In this document: positions 28,968 to 37,118 of the stretch, in pieces
Numbering within the stretch: position 1 is the stretch's first letter
How the letters are laid out: the number at the start of each line of letters is the position of its first letter
NCBI GenBank assembly: GCA_937960645.1
Contig: CALGPJ010000010.1
Span: forward strand, 1-56,499
Origin: an uncultured Spirochaetia bacterium
GTDB taxonomy: Bacteria > Spirochaetota > Spirochaetia > JABEVK01
Direction of reading: 5' to 3'
Length of the DNA stretch: 56,499 nucleotides
Notes under the pieces: model-generated
Seen by the model: the letters and a program-made list of their open reading frames with translations, nothing else
What the model was told of the DNA's origin: nothing
Databases searched by the model: none
Translations under genes and position numbers: made by a program

Positions 28968-29768
28968 CTATTTGACTCCCTTTTGCTTCATATCACTTTC
29001 CAGTTTTTGTTTCCAGACCTCGTGCTTCCGTTTCATTTCATTGGCCTCCTCGGACTTCCCGATGGCCATATAAATTAGGCGCAACCCTTCCAGGAACTTG
29101 ATGGCGAGCTTGAAGTCGTTGAAACTATGTGTGGACAACTCGTATTTTTCCCTCAATTTTTGGGCGGCTTTTTCCATCAGCTTTCGGGTGAGCTCGAAAT
29201 GTTCGACCGCAGTCTCGTAAACCGGTGAGGTGGGATCGATGTCGTTGTAGAGAGTCTTGAGATTCATCATGTTTTTGGCGATGGCGGCATACCGAGCCTC
29301 GATGTCCGCAAAGGCCCACTTCCACTTGGTGTTGTCTCCAAACTCAAAGATAACACTGTCGATGGCAAAGCCGAGTTTTTTCACGATGTGCAGGCGCTGC
29401 TCCGCAGTCAGTCCCTGAATTTTATCGAGCTTTTCCAAATAATCCGAGAAAGGCTGGTCGATGCTGTCGGTGACAACCTGTTCCAGGTAGATCAGGGCCT
29501 TGTAGAGAAGTTTCCGGGCGTTATTCAGGATGGGTTCATTCTTGACCTTGAGCAGATGGGAAGAAAGGTTGCTCATGAGAACGTAGTAGGAAATGATGGT
29601 GAGGTTTTCTTCGGCCAGGCGAATTTTTTTATACTCGATTCCTTTGGGGTCCTTCTGGAGAAGCTGAAGAACCATGTTTTCGCGCTTGGTGATTTCGTCG
29701 ACCTTTTTCTTGTAATCGTTGATCCGTTGATCGTAACGTTTGCGTGCCTCGTCGGTTACCTTTGCCAA
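28968..29768 (-). CDS. Helical, coiled-coil protein of unknown function
   Basis: A cytoplasmic protein of 266 residues, almost entirely alpha-helical and highly charged. It starts with a coiled coil (EARKRYDQRINDYKKKVDEITKRE) and ends with another (KRKHEVWKQKLESDMKQKG). The middle has leucine-rich helices such as NARKLLYKALIYLEQVV and FKLAIKFLEGLRLIYMAIG, the last of which looks TPR-like. No membrane segment or catalytic motif is present. The start is TTG with GGAGG upstream, inside the end of recN, and only three bases separate the genes. Its constant linkage to recN would be needed to infer a role in DNA repair; I do not claim one. Confidence 0.7.
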   Translation of the reverse strand: MAKVTDEARKRYDQRINDYKKKVDEITKRENMVLQLLQKDPKGIEYKKIRLAEENLTIISYYVLMSNLSSHLLKVKNEPILNNARKLLYKALIYLEQVVTDSIDQPFSDYLEKLDKIQGLTAEQRLHIVKKLGFAIDSVIFEFGDNTKWKWAFADIEARYAAIAKNMMNLKTLYNDIDPTSPVYETAVEHFELTRKLMEKAAQKLREKYELSTHSFNDFKLAIKFLEGLRLIYMAIGKSEEANEMKRKHEVWKQKLESDMKQKGVK

Positions 29769-29771
29769 CCC

Positions 29772-31469
29772 TTATTCCTCCCCGGGCCCATAGAGCTCCA
29801 ACATTTCCCTTGCGTGCTCGTAGCTGAGGTTGCTTTCCGGTGATCCCGACAGCAACCGAGCGATTTCACGTATCCGATCCTCCGACCGCAGGCGTTTAAC
29901 CGTGGTGTGCGTCCGCCCGCCCGTTTCCTGTTTGGTGATGAAAAACTGCGCTCGGGCGTGGGCCGCCAGGGAGGCCAGGTGGGTGACGCAAAGCACCTGC
30001 CGAGAGGTGCCTAACTTTTGCATATAACGCCCCAACGCTAACCCGACTTCACCACCGATGCCGGTATCGATTTCGTCAAACACCAGGACATTTCTATTAT
30101 CGGTATCGTTCAGCACACTTTTAATTGCAAGCATGATCCTTGATAATTCTCCTCCGGAGGCAGTCTGGCGGAGGGGTTTGAGCGGCTCCCCGGCGTTGGC
30201 GGCCAGATAAAACTCCACCCGATCCATACCGCTGGGGCTGATCTGGGCCTGGTTCTGATCCCCGATTCTGGGTTCCACCCGAACCTCAAAACGCACCGAT
30301 GGCATCCGCAACTCCGCAAGGACCGTGGAAACCTGGGCCTCGAATTGGCGGGCTGCCTGCTGCCGGCGCTGACTGATTTCCTGAGCCTTCCGCAACAGGA
30401 GCTTTTCCTGCTGGGCAACACGGCTGCGTATCTCCTCGAGACTTTCCTGGGCACTGGTGGCCATCTCCAGTTCCTTTTGGGCATTTTCCAGGACTCCGAG
30501 GACGGTTGGAATATCGTGCCCGTATTTTTTTTCGAGGGTAAAAATGGTGGACAGACGCTCTTCCACCTCCCGGAGGCGGCTTTCGTCATAGCTGAGGGTG
30601 GCAAGAAGGTGGCGATAGGTGTCCGCCACGTCGTTGACCTCGATCCAGGCGCTTTCCAGACGCTCCTCCAACCCTTTAAGGGTGGGATCGATGGCGCTGA
30701 GTGAGGCCGCATGATGCTGCGCTCCCCTCAACAGACCGAGGGCACTGTCTTTTCCATCCCAGAGCAGCTCCTTGAGGTGCTGAAGGGCCTGGGCCACCTG
30801 CTCGTGTTTTTCCAGCCGTGCCTTTTCACTCTTCAGCTCCTCTTCCTCACCCGCCTGAAGCCGGGCTTTGGAGATGTCGTCGATAATTTTACTGAGACGC
30901 TGAACCTCCTCGTCCCGCCGCTCCATGAGGCGCTGGCGCTCGCGGATTTCTTCATTGAGACGGGTCAGAGCCAGATAATCTTTTTGAAATTGCTGGACGT
31001 AATCCCCCAGGCCGCCGAAAGAATCCAGCACCTGGCGTTGAACTTCGGTTCGGCTCAGGCTCTGGTGTTCGTTTTGGCCGTGCAGATCGATGAGAAACCC
31101 GCTCAATTCCTCCAGCTGCTGGCGGGATGCGGGAGCTCCATTGATGTAAATCTGATCTCGTTTACCTTCGCGCAAAAGGCGTCGAAGGATGAAACGACCG
31201 TCTTCATCCGTAAACCCGTTGTCCTCCAACCAACGATCCAGCTCGGGATAGGGCTGTGGCCGGAGCAATACACAGCTGACCTCGGCCGAGTCCTGCCCGG
31301 TGCGAATCAAACCTTGATCGTTCTTGGACCCCATGAGGAGGGCGATCGAGGTGACAAAAAGGCTTTTCCCAGCACCTGTTTCTCCCGTGATGACGTTGAA
31401 GCCCTTTTCCAGCTCCACGTGAACATCTTCCAGCAAGGCCAGATTTTTAACTCTGATTTCCTCGAGCAT
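29772..31469 (-). CDS. recN: DNA repair protein RecN
   Basis: RecN is an SMC-like ATPase that helps join and hold broken DNA ends during recombinational repair. The 565 residues are typical. Walker A is GETGAGKS (29-36), a long coiled-coil arm lies at about 150-370, the ABC signature is ASGGELSRIMLAIK, and Walker B is VLVFDEIDTGIGG. The ATG lies 40 bases after nadK. On the minus strand TTACAA and TATAGT (18-base spacer, about 31490-31525) might be an internal promoter, which would allow damage-specific expression. No LexA box was recognised. Confidence 0.95.
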   Translation of the reverse strand: MLEEIRVKNLALLEDVHVELEKGFNVITGETGAGKSLFVTSIALLMGSKNDQGLIRTGQDSAEVSCVLLRPQPYPELDRWLEDNGFTDEDGRFILRRLLREGKRDQIYINGAPASRQQLEELSGFLIDLHGQNEHQSLSRTEVQRQVLDSFGGLGDYVQQFQKDYLALTRLNEEIRERQRLMERRDEEVQRLSKIIDDISKARLQAGEEEELKSEKARLEKHEQVAQALQHLKELLWDGKDSALGLLRGAQHHAASLSAIDPTLKGLEERLESAWIEVNDVADTYRHLLATLSYDESRLREVEERLSTIFTLEKKYGHDIPTVLGVLENAQKELEMATSAQESLEEIRSRVAQQEKLLLRKAQEISQRRQQAARQFEAQVSTVLAELRMPSVRFEVRVEPRIGDQNQAQISPSGMDRVEFYLAANAGEPLKPLRQTASGGELSRIMLAIKSVLNDTDNRNVLVFDEIDTGIGGEVGLALGRYMQKLGTSRQVLCVTHLASLAAHARAQFFITKQETGGRTHTTVKRLRSEDRIREIARLLSGSPESNLSYEHAREMLELYGPGEE

Positions 31470-31509
31470 GATTCACCCCGCCTTTAACACTATAACTATA
31501 TAACTTGAT

Positions 31510-32331
31510 TTATTGTAACTTGGCGCGTACCAATTCGTAAAAACTTCGATTGCCGGGTAAGATCAATCCCGTTTTGACGGGTGCCCGCAGAAACCGCACC
31601 TCATCGCCGGGCCTGAGTTCGGTAAAGGTGTGGCCATCGACCGTTAGCCCCAACTCGGTCCGTTGCCTTTCGGCGAGGGTCACAGTGACGCGCTCGTTGC
31701 TCGGGATTACAATTGGGCGATGCGTCAGGCTGTGCGGGCAAATCGGTGTCAGCACAAAAACCTCGGCCTCTGGATGAACGATGGGCCCGCCGGCGGAGAG
31801 TGAGTAAGCCGTGCTCCCCGTGGGAGTGGCCACGAGGATACCGTCTGCTCGATATTCTCCCAGCCAAACCCCGCTCAAGTTGACCTCCAGAAAGGCGATC
31901 TTGGCTAATCCATGTGCGGCAATCACCCCTTCGTTGAGGGCCTGATGGCGAAAAATCTGCAGTCCATCCCGATAAACCGCCACATCCACCATCATTCGGG
32001 GGCTCAGGCTGTAGCTGCCCTCCAGCCAGGCCTGCAAAGTATTCCTCCATTGTTCTTTGACCGTGCTCGTGATAAACCCCACGTTGCCGAGGTTAATACC
32101 TAAGAGGGGAATGTCCGTCCCATATAAAAGTGAGGCCGCGTAGAGCATGGTACCGTCGCCGCCCAGCACCAGTGCCAGGGTACAATTCTCGGGCAAAGTT
32201 TGCCCGGCATAATGGTCAGGGTCCCAGACCACCGGCTCTAATTGTTTTTCTTTCATCCAGATTTGGAGTTCCGTTGCAAGTTTGCTGGCTTCTTCCTTTT
32301 CTCGATTGATAACGATGAGCACGCTCTTCAT
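31510..32331 (-). CDS. nadK: NAD kinase
   Basis: It phosphorylates NAD to NADP with ATP or polyphosphate and is the source of cellular NADP. It has 273 residues, the usual size. The catalytic GGDG motif is at residues 57-60 in LVLGGDGTMLYAASLL. The NE motif is in ALNEGVIAAHG, and the conserved glycine-rich segment GSTAYSLSAGGPIVHP follows. Its start has AGGAG in TAGGAGCGGTC and lies 8 bases after the DegT-like gene. The nadK-recN order is common in bacteria. Confidence 0.95.
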   Translation of the reverse strand: MKSVLIVINREKEEASKLATELQIWMKEKQLEPVVWDPDHYAGQTLPENCTLALVLGGDGTMLYAASLLYGTDIPLLGINLGNVGFITSTVKEQWRNTLQAWLEGSYSLSPRMMVDVAVYRDGLQIFRHQALNEGVIAAHGLAKIAFLEVNLSGVWLGEYRADGILVATPTGSTAYSLSAGGPIVHPEAEVFVLTPICPHSLTHRPIVIPSNERVTVTLAERQRTELGLTVDGHTFTELRPGDEVRFLRAPVKTGLILPGNRSFYELVRAKLQ

Positions 32332-32339
32332 GACCGCTC

Positions 32340-33368
32340 CTAGGGCAGACTGCTCAAGACCGAGAGTAAGGCTTTTTGCTCGTTGGTGGACAAGGCAGGA
32401 TAGAGAGGAAAAAGCAAGGTCCTGCCTAAAAACGAAGCGGCGTTGGCAAGCCCCTCCAAAGCCGAGGGGTGGGAAAGGTGAGCGGCATCCTGGAAGGCCT
32501 GGCGTATCACCACACCCTTCTTGCGACCGTAGGCAATGACTTCCGTAACGCCGTTGGGAACTTGAAAGACAAAGTGGCTCATCACCGGCTCGAATTCCGT
32601 TGCTTGAACTGGCAGGTGGCCTGAATCACGTCGGAAGGTCTGGGCCCAACGTTCCCACATTTCGCGCCGTCGAGCAACCTGGGCGGGCAACTGGTCCATC
32701 TGCACCAACCCCAGGGCAGCATTGACATCCGAGAGAAAGACCTGATCGGGTGTTTGCTGCAGCAGCTGTTTGAAACGCTGGACAGGCTCTTTCCCCCGCA
32801 ATACCAGGACCTCGCCTCCGCCGGCACACACCACTCCATCGTCTTCGAGGCTAATCAGGGCGGCGTTTCCTCTACTACCAACGCTCTCCATTTCGGCCAT
32901 TCCGCCCAACCCCCAGCGCAAATCCTCCAGAACCATCACCCCTAACTTGCGTAACCTTCCCACGTCCGGTATCAACCCGTAAGGATAATCGGCTACGACG
33001 ATCTTGATCTGGGGATGATCGTTCAAAGCTTTCTGGACAGACTGACAATCCAAAACCGGTACTTCGGCCTGAACATCGGCGTAGAACACTTCCAGGCCGT
33101 AAAGTTGAGCGGAATAGACTAAAAGCCGAGACCCCAGGGGAGAAAACAAAATGCCGTCTTGCGGGACCAGGCCGAGCGTATTCCAGAGAAAGTGAGCGGC
33201 CGTGAGACGGTCGCGGAAAACCCGAGATTCATCGCCAAAAAGGAGCTTTTCGAACCGGTTGGAAAGCTTTTGGCTCAGGGATCCCGGGCCTACTTGATCA
33301 TTGACAAGGCTTTCCAACACCGCCTCAAGCTCGCGGCGCTGAATAGCCGGGCGGTGTAAGGCAATCAC
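32340..33368 (-). CDS. DegT/DnrJ/EryC1-type aminotransferase homologue lacking the catalytic lysine
   Basis: A protein of 342 residues with the fold-type I layout of the sugar aminotransferase (DegT/StrS) family. It has RPAIQRRELEAVLESL at the start, the cofactor-ring Asp in VLEDLRWGLGG and a late FVFQVPNG segment. In active members the next motif supplies the lysine that binds PLP (typically in a His-x-x-Lys-x stretch). Here it reads ALISLEDDGVVCAGGG, with Asp-Asp where His/Lys would be expected and no Lys nearby. It may be a pseudo-enzyme, or a dehydratase-type relative in which the Lys is naturally replaced. I recall a similar gene annotated spsC between cheW and nadK in Treponema pallidum. 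The start is GTG. Confidence 0.75.
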   Translation of the reverse strand: MIALHRPAIQRRELEAVLESLVNDQVGPGSLSQKLSNRFEKLLFGDESRVFRDRLTAAHFLWNTLGLVPQDGILFSPLGSRLLVYSAQLYGLEVFYADVQAEVPVLDCQSVQKALNDHPQIKIVVADYPYGLIPDVGRLRKLGVMVLEDLRWGLGGMAEMESVGSRGNAALISLEDDGVVCAGGGEVLVLRGKEPVQRFKQLLQQTPDQVFLSDVNAALGLVQMDQLPAQVARRREMWERWAQTFRRDSGHLPVQATEFEPVMSHFVFQVPNGVTEVIAYGRKKGVVIRQAFQDAAHLSHPSALEGLANAASFLGRTLLFPLYPALSTNEQKALLSVLSSLP

Positions 33369-33369
33369 A

Positions 33370-33915
33370 TCAACGCCCCATTGCGCCTATTTGCTGTAGC
33401 TCGCGCGGATCGAAGAGTCGATGAATGTCGAGGATGATGAGATAGCCGTCTTCTGCCGAGATCACACCCTGAATGTATTCGGCCCCGATTCCGGTAAGAA
33501 TCTGCGGCGGCGGCTGGATGCTGGCCACCTCGATCGGCAAAACTCGAAGGATCTTGTCTACGATCATACCGATTTTGGTATTGTTGATGCTAATGATGAT
33601 GGTCCCTGTCAACAGGTCCTCATCGTCCTCGAGATCCACCTTGCGAATGTGGAAACGCTTATGCAGATTGATGACGGGAATGATCTCACCCCGCAAATTG
33701 AAAATACCCTCCACGCTCGGAGGAGCGTTCGGGATGGGGCGGACGCTATCCATTTGAACAATTTCCCGGACATCCATGATGTCGATACCGTAGATCTCCG
33801 GGCCTAATTGAAAGGTCACCAGCTGCCGCTGCGATTCGTTATGGGATTCCACAAATGCAGCATAACTGAAGAAGGCCATTTTTTCAACCGCGGCATCTAT
33901 TGCGTAGCTGATCAT
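33370..33915 (-). CDS. cheW: Chemotaxis adaptor CheW
   Basis: CheW couples chemoreceptors to the kinase CheA. The SH3-like domain starts at QLVTFQLGPEIYGIDIMDVREIV and contains the conserved PNAPPSVEGIFNLRGEIIPVINL and the terminal IQGVISAEDGYLIILDI. The start is uncertain: the frame is open to 33969, but the likely promoter (33933-33960) excludes that. The ATG at 33915 (181 residues) or at 33879 (169 residues) remains, and neither has a clear ribosome site. It heads a long operon without other chemotaxis genes, so CheA and receptors lie elsewhere. Confidence 0.9.
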   Translation of the reverse strand: MISYAIDAAVEKMAFFSYAAFVESHNESQRQLVTFQLGPEIYGIDIMDVREIVQMDSVRPIPNAPPSVEGIFNLRGEIIPVINLHKRFHIRKVDLEDDEDLLTGTIIISINNTKIGMIVDKILRVLPIEVASIQPPPQILTGIGAEYIQGVISAEDGYLIILDIHRLFDPRELQQIGAMGR

Positions 33916-33932
33916 GGCAAAGAATGTTTTAT

Positions 33933-33960
33933 TAATTAGCCACAAATTACGAGGTTGCAA
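33933..33960 (-). promoter_or_regulatory. Likely promoter of the cheW-recN-methyltransferase operon
   Basis: On the minus strand TTGCAA (33960-33955), a 16-base spacer and TAATTA (33938-33933) give an AT-rich promoter about 18 bases before the ATG at 33915. The match is moderate. Confidence 0.45.
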
Positions 33961-33989
33961 TACAACCAAAGCAGGTTGACAAGCCCCGG

Positions 33990-34922
33990 CTAGCGAAGAT
34001 TTTGAACTTCTTCCTCTGTCAGGCCCGTGACCGCGGCGATCACGGAAACTCCCAACCCCTCGGCCTTCATTCGCCGTGCCACGTCATAAAGCGTCTCGAC
34101 ACGTCCCTCCTGACGCCCTTCCTGACGTCCCTCTTGACGCCCTTCCCATCGGCCTCTCTCCCGGCCCCGGGTCTCAAAGTAATCGGCTAAGGTCACGATC
34201 CCCTCCTTGGCGCCTTCACTCTGCATCAACTCCTGCAGAGTCTGCTCCAACGTCTCCTCTCCCTGGATCTCCATGCTCCCCAAATATGCCTCTATCATAC
34301 CAAAATTTTCCCCTCTGAGAAAGTCCTTCCCATACCTCTCGATCAAAGCACCCAGCATCCGCGCCATCACCTTCAGTCCCCGTCGAATCGCCTTCATCGC
34401 CACCGCCGCCGCCACCACTTCCCTACCAGCTTGCAGCTCCAACGGCTCCATCGCCGCCAGGTTGAACACCTGCGTCATAAACGTGGGCTGGTACACCCGC
34501 AGCTCCCCGGCCAGCCCCGCATCAAACAGCTTCCCAAACTCCCCCTCCACCTCCTTCCTCTGCCCATGATAAAACAACAGCGGCAAGATCGGCGTCAGCG
34601 GTACCTTCTTCTCCTCAGACCATACCCGCACCATGTAGCGTAAAATCTGAACCAGCGCCATCGGATCATAAAACGATTTGTGTTCCACCACCACATACAC
34701 CTTCACCTCACCCGCCTTCCCCTGCACACTCGCCACCAGGTCCGACAAATGGCTCTGCAGCTGCTCATCCAGAAAGGTCCCCGGTTCAATCCTCAGGGTG
34801 CTGAAATCCAACAGCCCCGTCACCTCGGCGGGAAAGCTCGCCCTCACCAGTTCCGCCAGCGTCTGAGGTTGGCCAAAGTACGCCTTGAAAAACGCATCGT
34901 GACGTTGATGTTCCAGATCCAT
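33990..34922 (-). CDS. Rpn-family recombination-promoting nuclease / putative transposase (YhgA-like)
   Basis: A protein of 310 residues of the Rpn (Transposase_31) family, PD-(D/E)xK nucleases that raise RecA-independent recombination in E. coli. Typical parts are HDAFFKAYFGQPQTLAELVRASFP at the start, the catalytic Asp region LSDLVASVQG, the Glu-x-Lys in VVVEHKSFYDP, and QILRYMVRVW. After residue 245 comes GRERGRWEGRQEGRQEGR, encoded by a 12-base tandem repeat, then a helical tail (LGVSVIAAVTGLTEEEVQNL). No terminal inverted repeats or target duplications were seen, so it is not an obvious insertion sequence. It stands alone between two operons. Confidence 0.88.
   Translation of the reverse strand: MDLEHQRHDAFFKAYFGQPQTLAELVRASFPAEVTGLLDFSTLRIEPGTFLDEQLQSHLSDLVASVQGKAGEVKVYVVVEHKSFYDPMALVQILRYMVRVWSEEKKVPLTPILPLLFYHGQRKEVEGEFGKLFDAGLAGELRVYQPTFMTQVFNLAAMEPLELQAGREVVAAAVAMKAIRRGLKVMARMLGALIERYGKDFLRGENFGMIEAYLGSMEIQGEETLEQTLQELMQSEGAKEGIVTLADYFETRGRERGRWEGRQEGRQEGRQEGRVETLYDVARRMKAEGLGVSVIAAVTGLTEEEVQNLR
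34101..34148 (-). repeat. Four tandem 12-base repeats in the rpn gene
   Basis: Units such as ACGCCCTTCCTG and ACGTCCCTCTTG repeat four times and encode (W/Q)EGR on the minus strand. The 12-base period keeps the frame, so copy-number change would lengthen or shorten the linker without inactivating the protein. Confidence 0.9.
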
Positions 34923-34995
34923 GCCGGCAGTATCGGTACACCGGCCGAAAAAAGCAAGGGAAATAGAGGAAAGGAACTGTTCTGTCGATGTAGGA

Positions 34996-35427
34996 CTACA
35001 GGTCGCTCACAAGGTCCATCAGCTCGGCAATCCGGCGCATTTTAGGCTCCAGATCAGGAAGGTTACTTAAAAAACTCAGGCATTTTTGGATGTTGACTCC
35101 GAAAGCCATGATCGCGGTTTCAAACCTCGCTTGTACTGCTTCGTTCATCGCTACGATTTTCATTAGCTCGGCCTCGGTTGGTTCGTAATCGCCGGAGTAC
35201 TTTGTATGAAAATTGCGCACCAGGGGCTCCAGAGCGCTCAAGTCACGGAGGAAGCCCTCTAAGGACTCATGGGCCGTTCGCGATGTCAAGTTCGCCGCCA
35301 TACGGCTGTTAAAATTTTCCAGGGCCTTGATGTAGATATCGATAATCGCACGCAGGTCCTCGGGCATACCCGCTGAAAGAGAGGCCGCAAAAACCAAAAG
35401 AAACACGAAAAGGAAGGGTGTTTTCAT
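34996..35427 (-). CDS. Small secreted helical protein of unknown function
   Basis: A protein of 143 residues. A clear signal peptide (TPFLFVFLLVFAASLSAG) is followed by a helical, acidic mature domain of about 120 residues with a single Cys (NIQKCLSFL). Its helices (EDLRAIIDIYIKALENFNSRM and ESLEGFLRDLSALEPLVRNF) suggest a four-helix bundle. I recognise no family. It is divergent from arsC across an AT-rich 120-base gap, and nothing links the two functionally. Confidence 0.65.
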   Translation of the reverse strand: MKTPFLFVFLLVFAASLSAGMPEDLRAIIDIYIKALENFNSRMAANLTSRTAHESLEGFLRDLSALEPLVRNFHTKYSGDYEPTEAELMKIVAMNEAVQARFETAIMAFGVNIQKCLSFLSNLPDLEPKMRRIAELMDLVSDL

Positions 35428-35548
35428 AAATAGATCTTAACACAATTAAAAAACAGGTGTTGGCGATCGTCTTCACGATTTATTAAACAAAAACCTAACA
35501 TTTACTCTTTACTTTCAAAAAGGTTTTTTTTGAAATCAAGGAGTCCCC

Positions 35549-35980
35549 ATGTCAAAAAAACGTGCTCTGTTCGTGTGCATCCACAATTCCGGCCGCAGCC
35601 AAATGGGAGAGGCCTTTCTCCGCCACCTCGCTGGTGACCGCTTCGAAGTCCACAGTGCAGGTCTTGAGGCGGGACGACTCAATCCTCTGGTGGTCCGTGC
35701 TATGGAAGAAATCGGTATCTCGATGGAAGGCCACCATGCTAAGACCGTCCAAGAGTACCTGGACCGCGGTGAACGGTTCGACTACGTGATCACCGTGTGC
35801 GACGAAACCAACGCCGAGCGTTGTCCCATGTTCCCCGGAGGAGGCAAACGCATCCATTGGAGCTTTCCCGACCCCAGCGCCCTCACCGGATCCGACGAAG
35901 AAAAGCTCGCGGGTATTCGCCCCATCCGCGATGCCATCGAAGCCAAAATTCGTGAATGGTTGGCAAATTCGGAATCTTGA
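35549..35980 (+). CDS. arsC: Arsenate reductase, thioredoxin-coupled type
   Basis: It reduces arsenate to arsenite. The 143-residue protein has the low-molecular-weight phosphatase fold with P-loop CIHNSGRS (Cys10, Arg16) and the two further redox cysteines Cys84 (VITVCDE) and Cys92 (ERCPMFPG). This is the Cys10-Cys82-Cys89 pattern of the Staphylococcus/Bacillus enzymes, which are re-reduced by thioredoxin. A good AAGGAG precedes the ATG. It is not next to the ArsR/permease genes at 50.9-52.8 kb, but the two loci could act together. The lipoprotein gene follows closely on the same strand. Confidence 0.92.
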   Translation: MSKKRALFVCIHNSGRSQMGEAFLRHLAGDRFEVHSAGLEAGRLNPLVVRAMEEIGISMEGHHAKTVQEYLDRGERFDYVITVCDETNAERCPMFPGGGKRIHWSFPDPSALTGSDEEKLAGIRPIRDAIEAKIREWLANSES

Positions 35981-36022
35981 AAACAAGTCGTTCATTTTCT
36001 AAAATCCTCGATGGAGGATTTT

Positions 36023-37066
36023 ATGAACAGGTTTGGTATTTTTTTATCCATTTTCTCGATTCTTGCCTTGCTGGGCGCCTGCTCCGGTCGTGACTATTCA
36101 GGGACGTACACCGGTTACGCCTGGAAGGACGAGATCAAGGGTGTGTCCTTGGAGGAGGCCAAGGAAAAGATCGTAACAACTCTGACTCTGGATAAGGACA
36201 GCACGATTTTGGACGCCAAAATGGACTTTTTGGTCCAAAAAAGCGATGGGTCCTGGTCTTCACGCCTGGATGAAAGCGCCGACATCAAGGTGGACTTCAC
36301 CGTGACTCCCACTCCCGCCGTTCCACCCCGCGAAGGCGTCGAATACAAGGCAGGCCAGTCCATGTTCCAGATCAAGACGGCGAGCACCATGTCGCTTTAC
36401 GCGGTGGCAGTGGCAGAGGATCGCACCCTTGCCCTGGCCATTGCCGAGCCCCTGACCCGTTACCTCTTCGAATCCAAACTTCCCCCGAAATTCGACTACA
36501 ACCAGCCGATTTCGGCCCTCACGATCGCAAGCGGTCTGTCGGTGCCCACCGTTCGCCTATCGGCGGGGGGACTGATTAAACCCAAGAGCTGGGACGAGTT
36601 CAAGGACAAGACCTTCCTCGATTTCTACCGGGACACCTACCTCTTTACTGGCCGGGGTGTATTCCAAGGACTGACCAGGAACGATTCGATCAAAGCCTAC
36701 CTGGAGCGGCTGGGTGTGCGCTTCGATGACAGGGGCCCCAAACCCACCGATCCCCTCCATGGATTCACCGGCAACGGCGGCTGGAAGGGCAACTACGAAG
36801 CCATTCGCAATTTTCTGATCGGGAAGAAGGCAACAGAACTCACCTCGCTGGTCGACTGGTCGAACCCGCGCTATGCCGGCGCCATCAACGAAAACAACTT
36901 CTTCGGTGTTGACGTCAAGGCTGGAGCCACCGCAACCGTACAGAATTCGGTGGATGGCATCGCCGGAGCCACGGTGCGCATGTCTCGGGAATCCAACAGC
37001 TATCAGCGGGCACTGGTGGCCGCAGGTATCCTTACCGAAGACAAGGTGATCAAGGGACGGTTCTAA
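36023..37066 (+). CDS. Lipoprotein with an FMN-binding-like C-terminal motif
   Basis: A lipoprotein of 347 residues. The signal ends in ILALLGAC, so Cys is probably lipidated. The mature part contains two copies of a region rich in Ser/Thr/Lys, with repeated mention of DSTILDAKMDFLVQKSDGSW. Near the end, SVDGIAGATVRMSRESNSYQRAL matches the D-x-x-(S/A)-G-A-(T/S) pattern that ApbE uses to attach FMN to Thr in RnfG/NqrC-type domains. A covalent flavin carrier in the periplasm is therefore plausible. The ATG at 36023 was chosen because GGAGG lies 5 bases before it; an earlier ATG at 36011 overlaps that site. No Rnf or ApbE genes are in view. Confidence 0.7.
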   Translation: MNRFGIFLSIFSILALLGACSGRDYSGTYTGYAWKDEIKGVSLEEAKEKIVTTLTLDKDSTILDAKMDFLVQKSDGSWSSRLDESADIKVDFTVTPTPAVPPREGVEYKAGQSMFQIKTASTMSLYAVAVAEDRTLALAIAEPLTRYLFESKLPPKFDYNQPISALTIASGLSVPTVRLSAGGLIKPKSWDEFKDKTFLDFYRDTYLFTGRGVFQGLTRNDSIKAYLERLGVRFDDRGPKPTDPLHGFTGNGGWKGNYEAIRNFLIGKKATELTSLVDWSNPRYAGAINENNFFGVDVKAGATATVQNSVDGIAGATVRMSRESNSYQRALVAAGILTEDKVIKGRF

Positions 37067-37118
37067 ACTCGCGGCAACTGGACTCCGTTGGGGTATACTG
37101 AACTGAACGGAGGGTCCG

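Noticed and set aside
34101-34148. Short tandem repeats considered as a CRISPR remnant
   Set aside because: Units are 12 bases with no spacers and lie in frame within the rpn gene.
33990-34922. Rpn gene considered as part of an insertion sequence
   Set aside because: No terminal inverted repeats or flanking target duplications were found around it.
35485-35532. AAAAACC / GGTTTTT inverted repeat upstream of arsC, considered as a terminator or operator
   Set aside because: The arms are A/T-rich, the loop is about 26 bases and the position before a start codon does not suit a terminator; it could occur by chance in AT-rich intergenic DNA.
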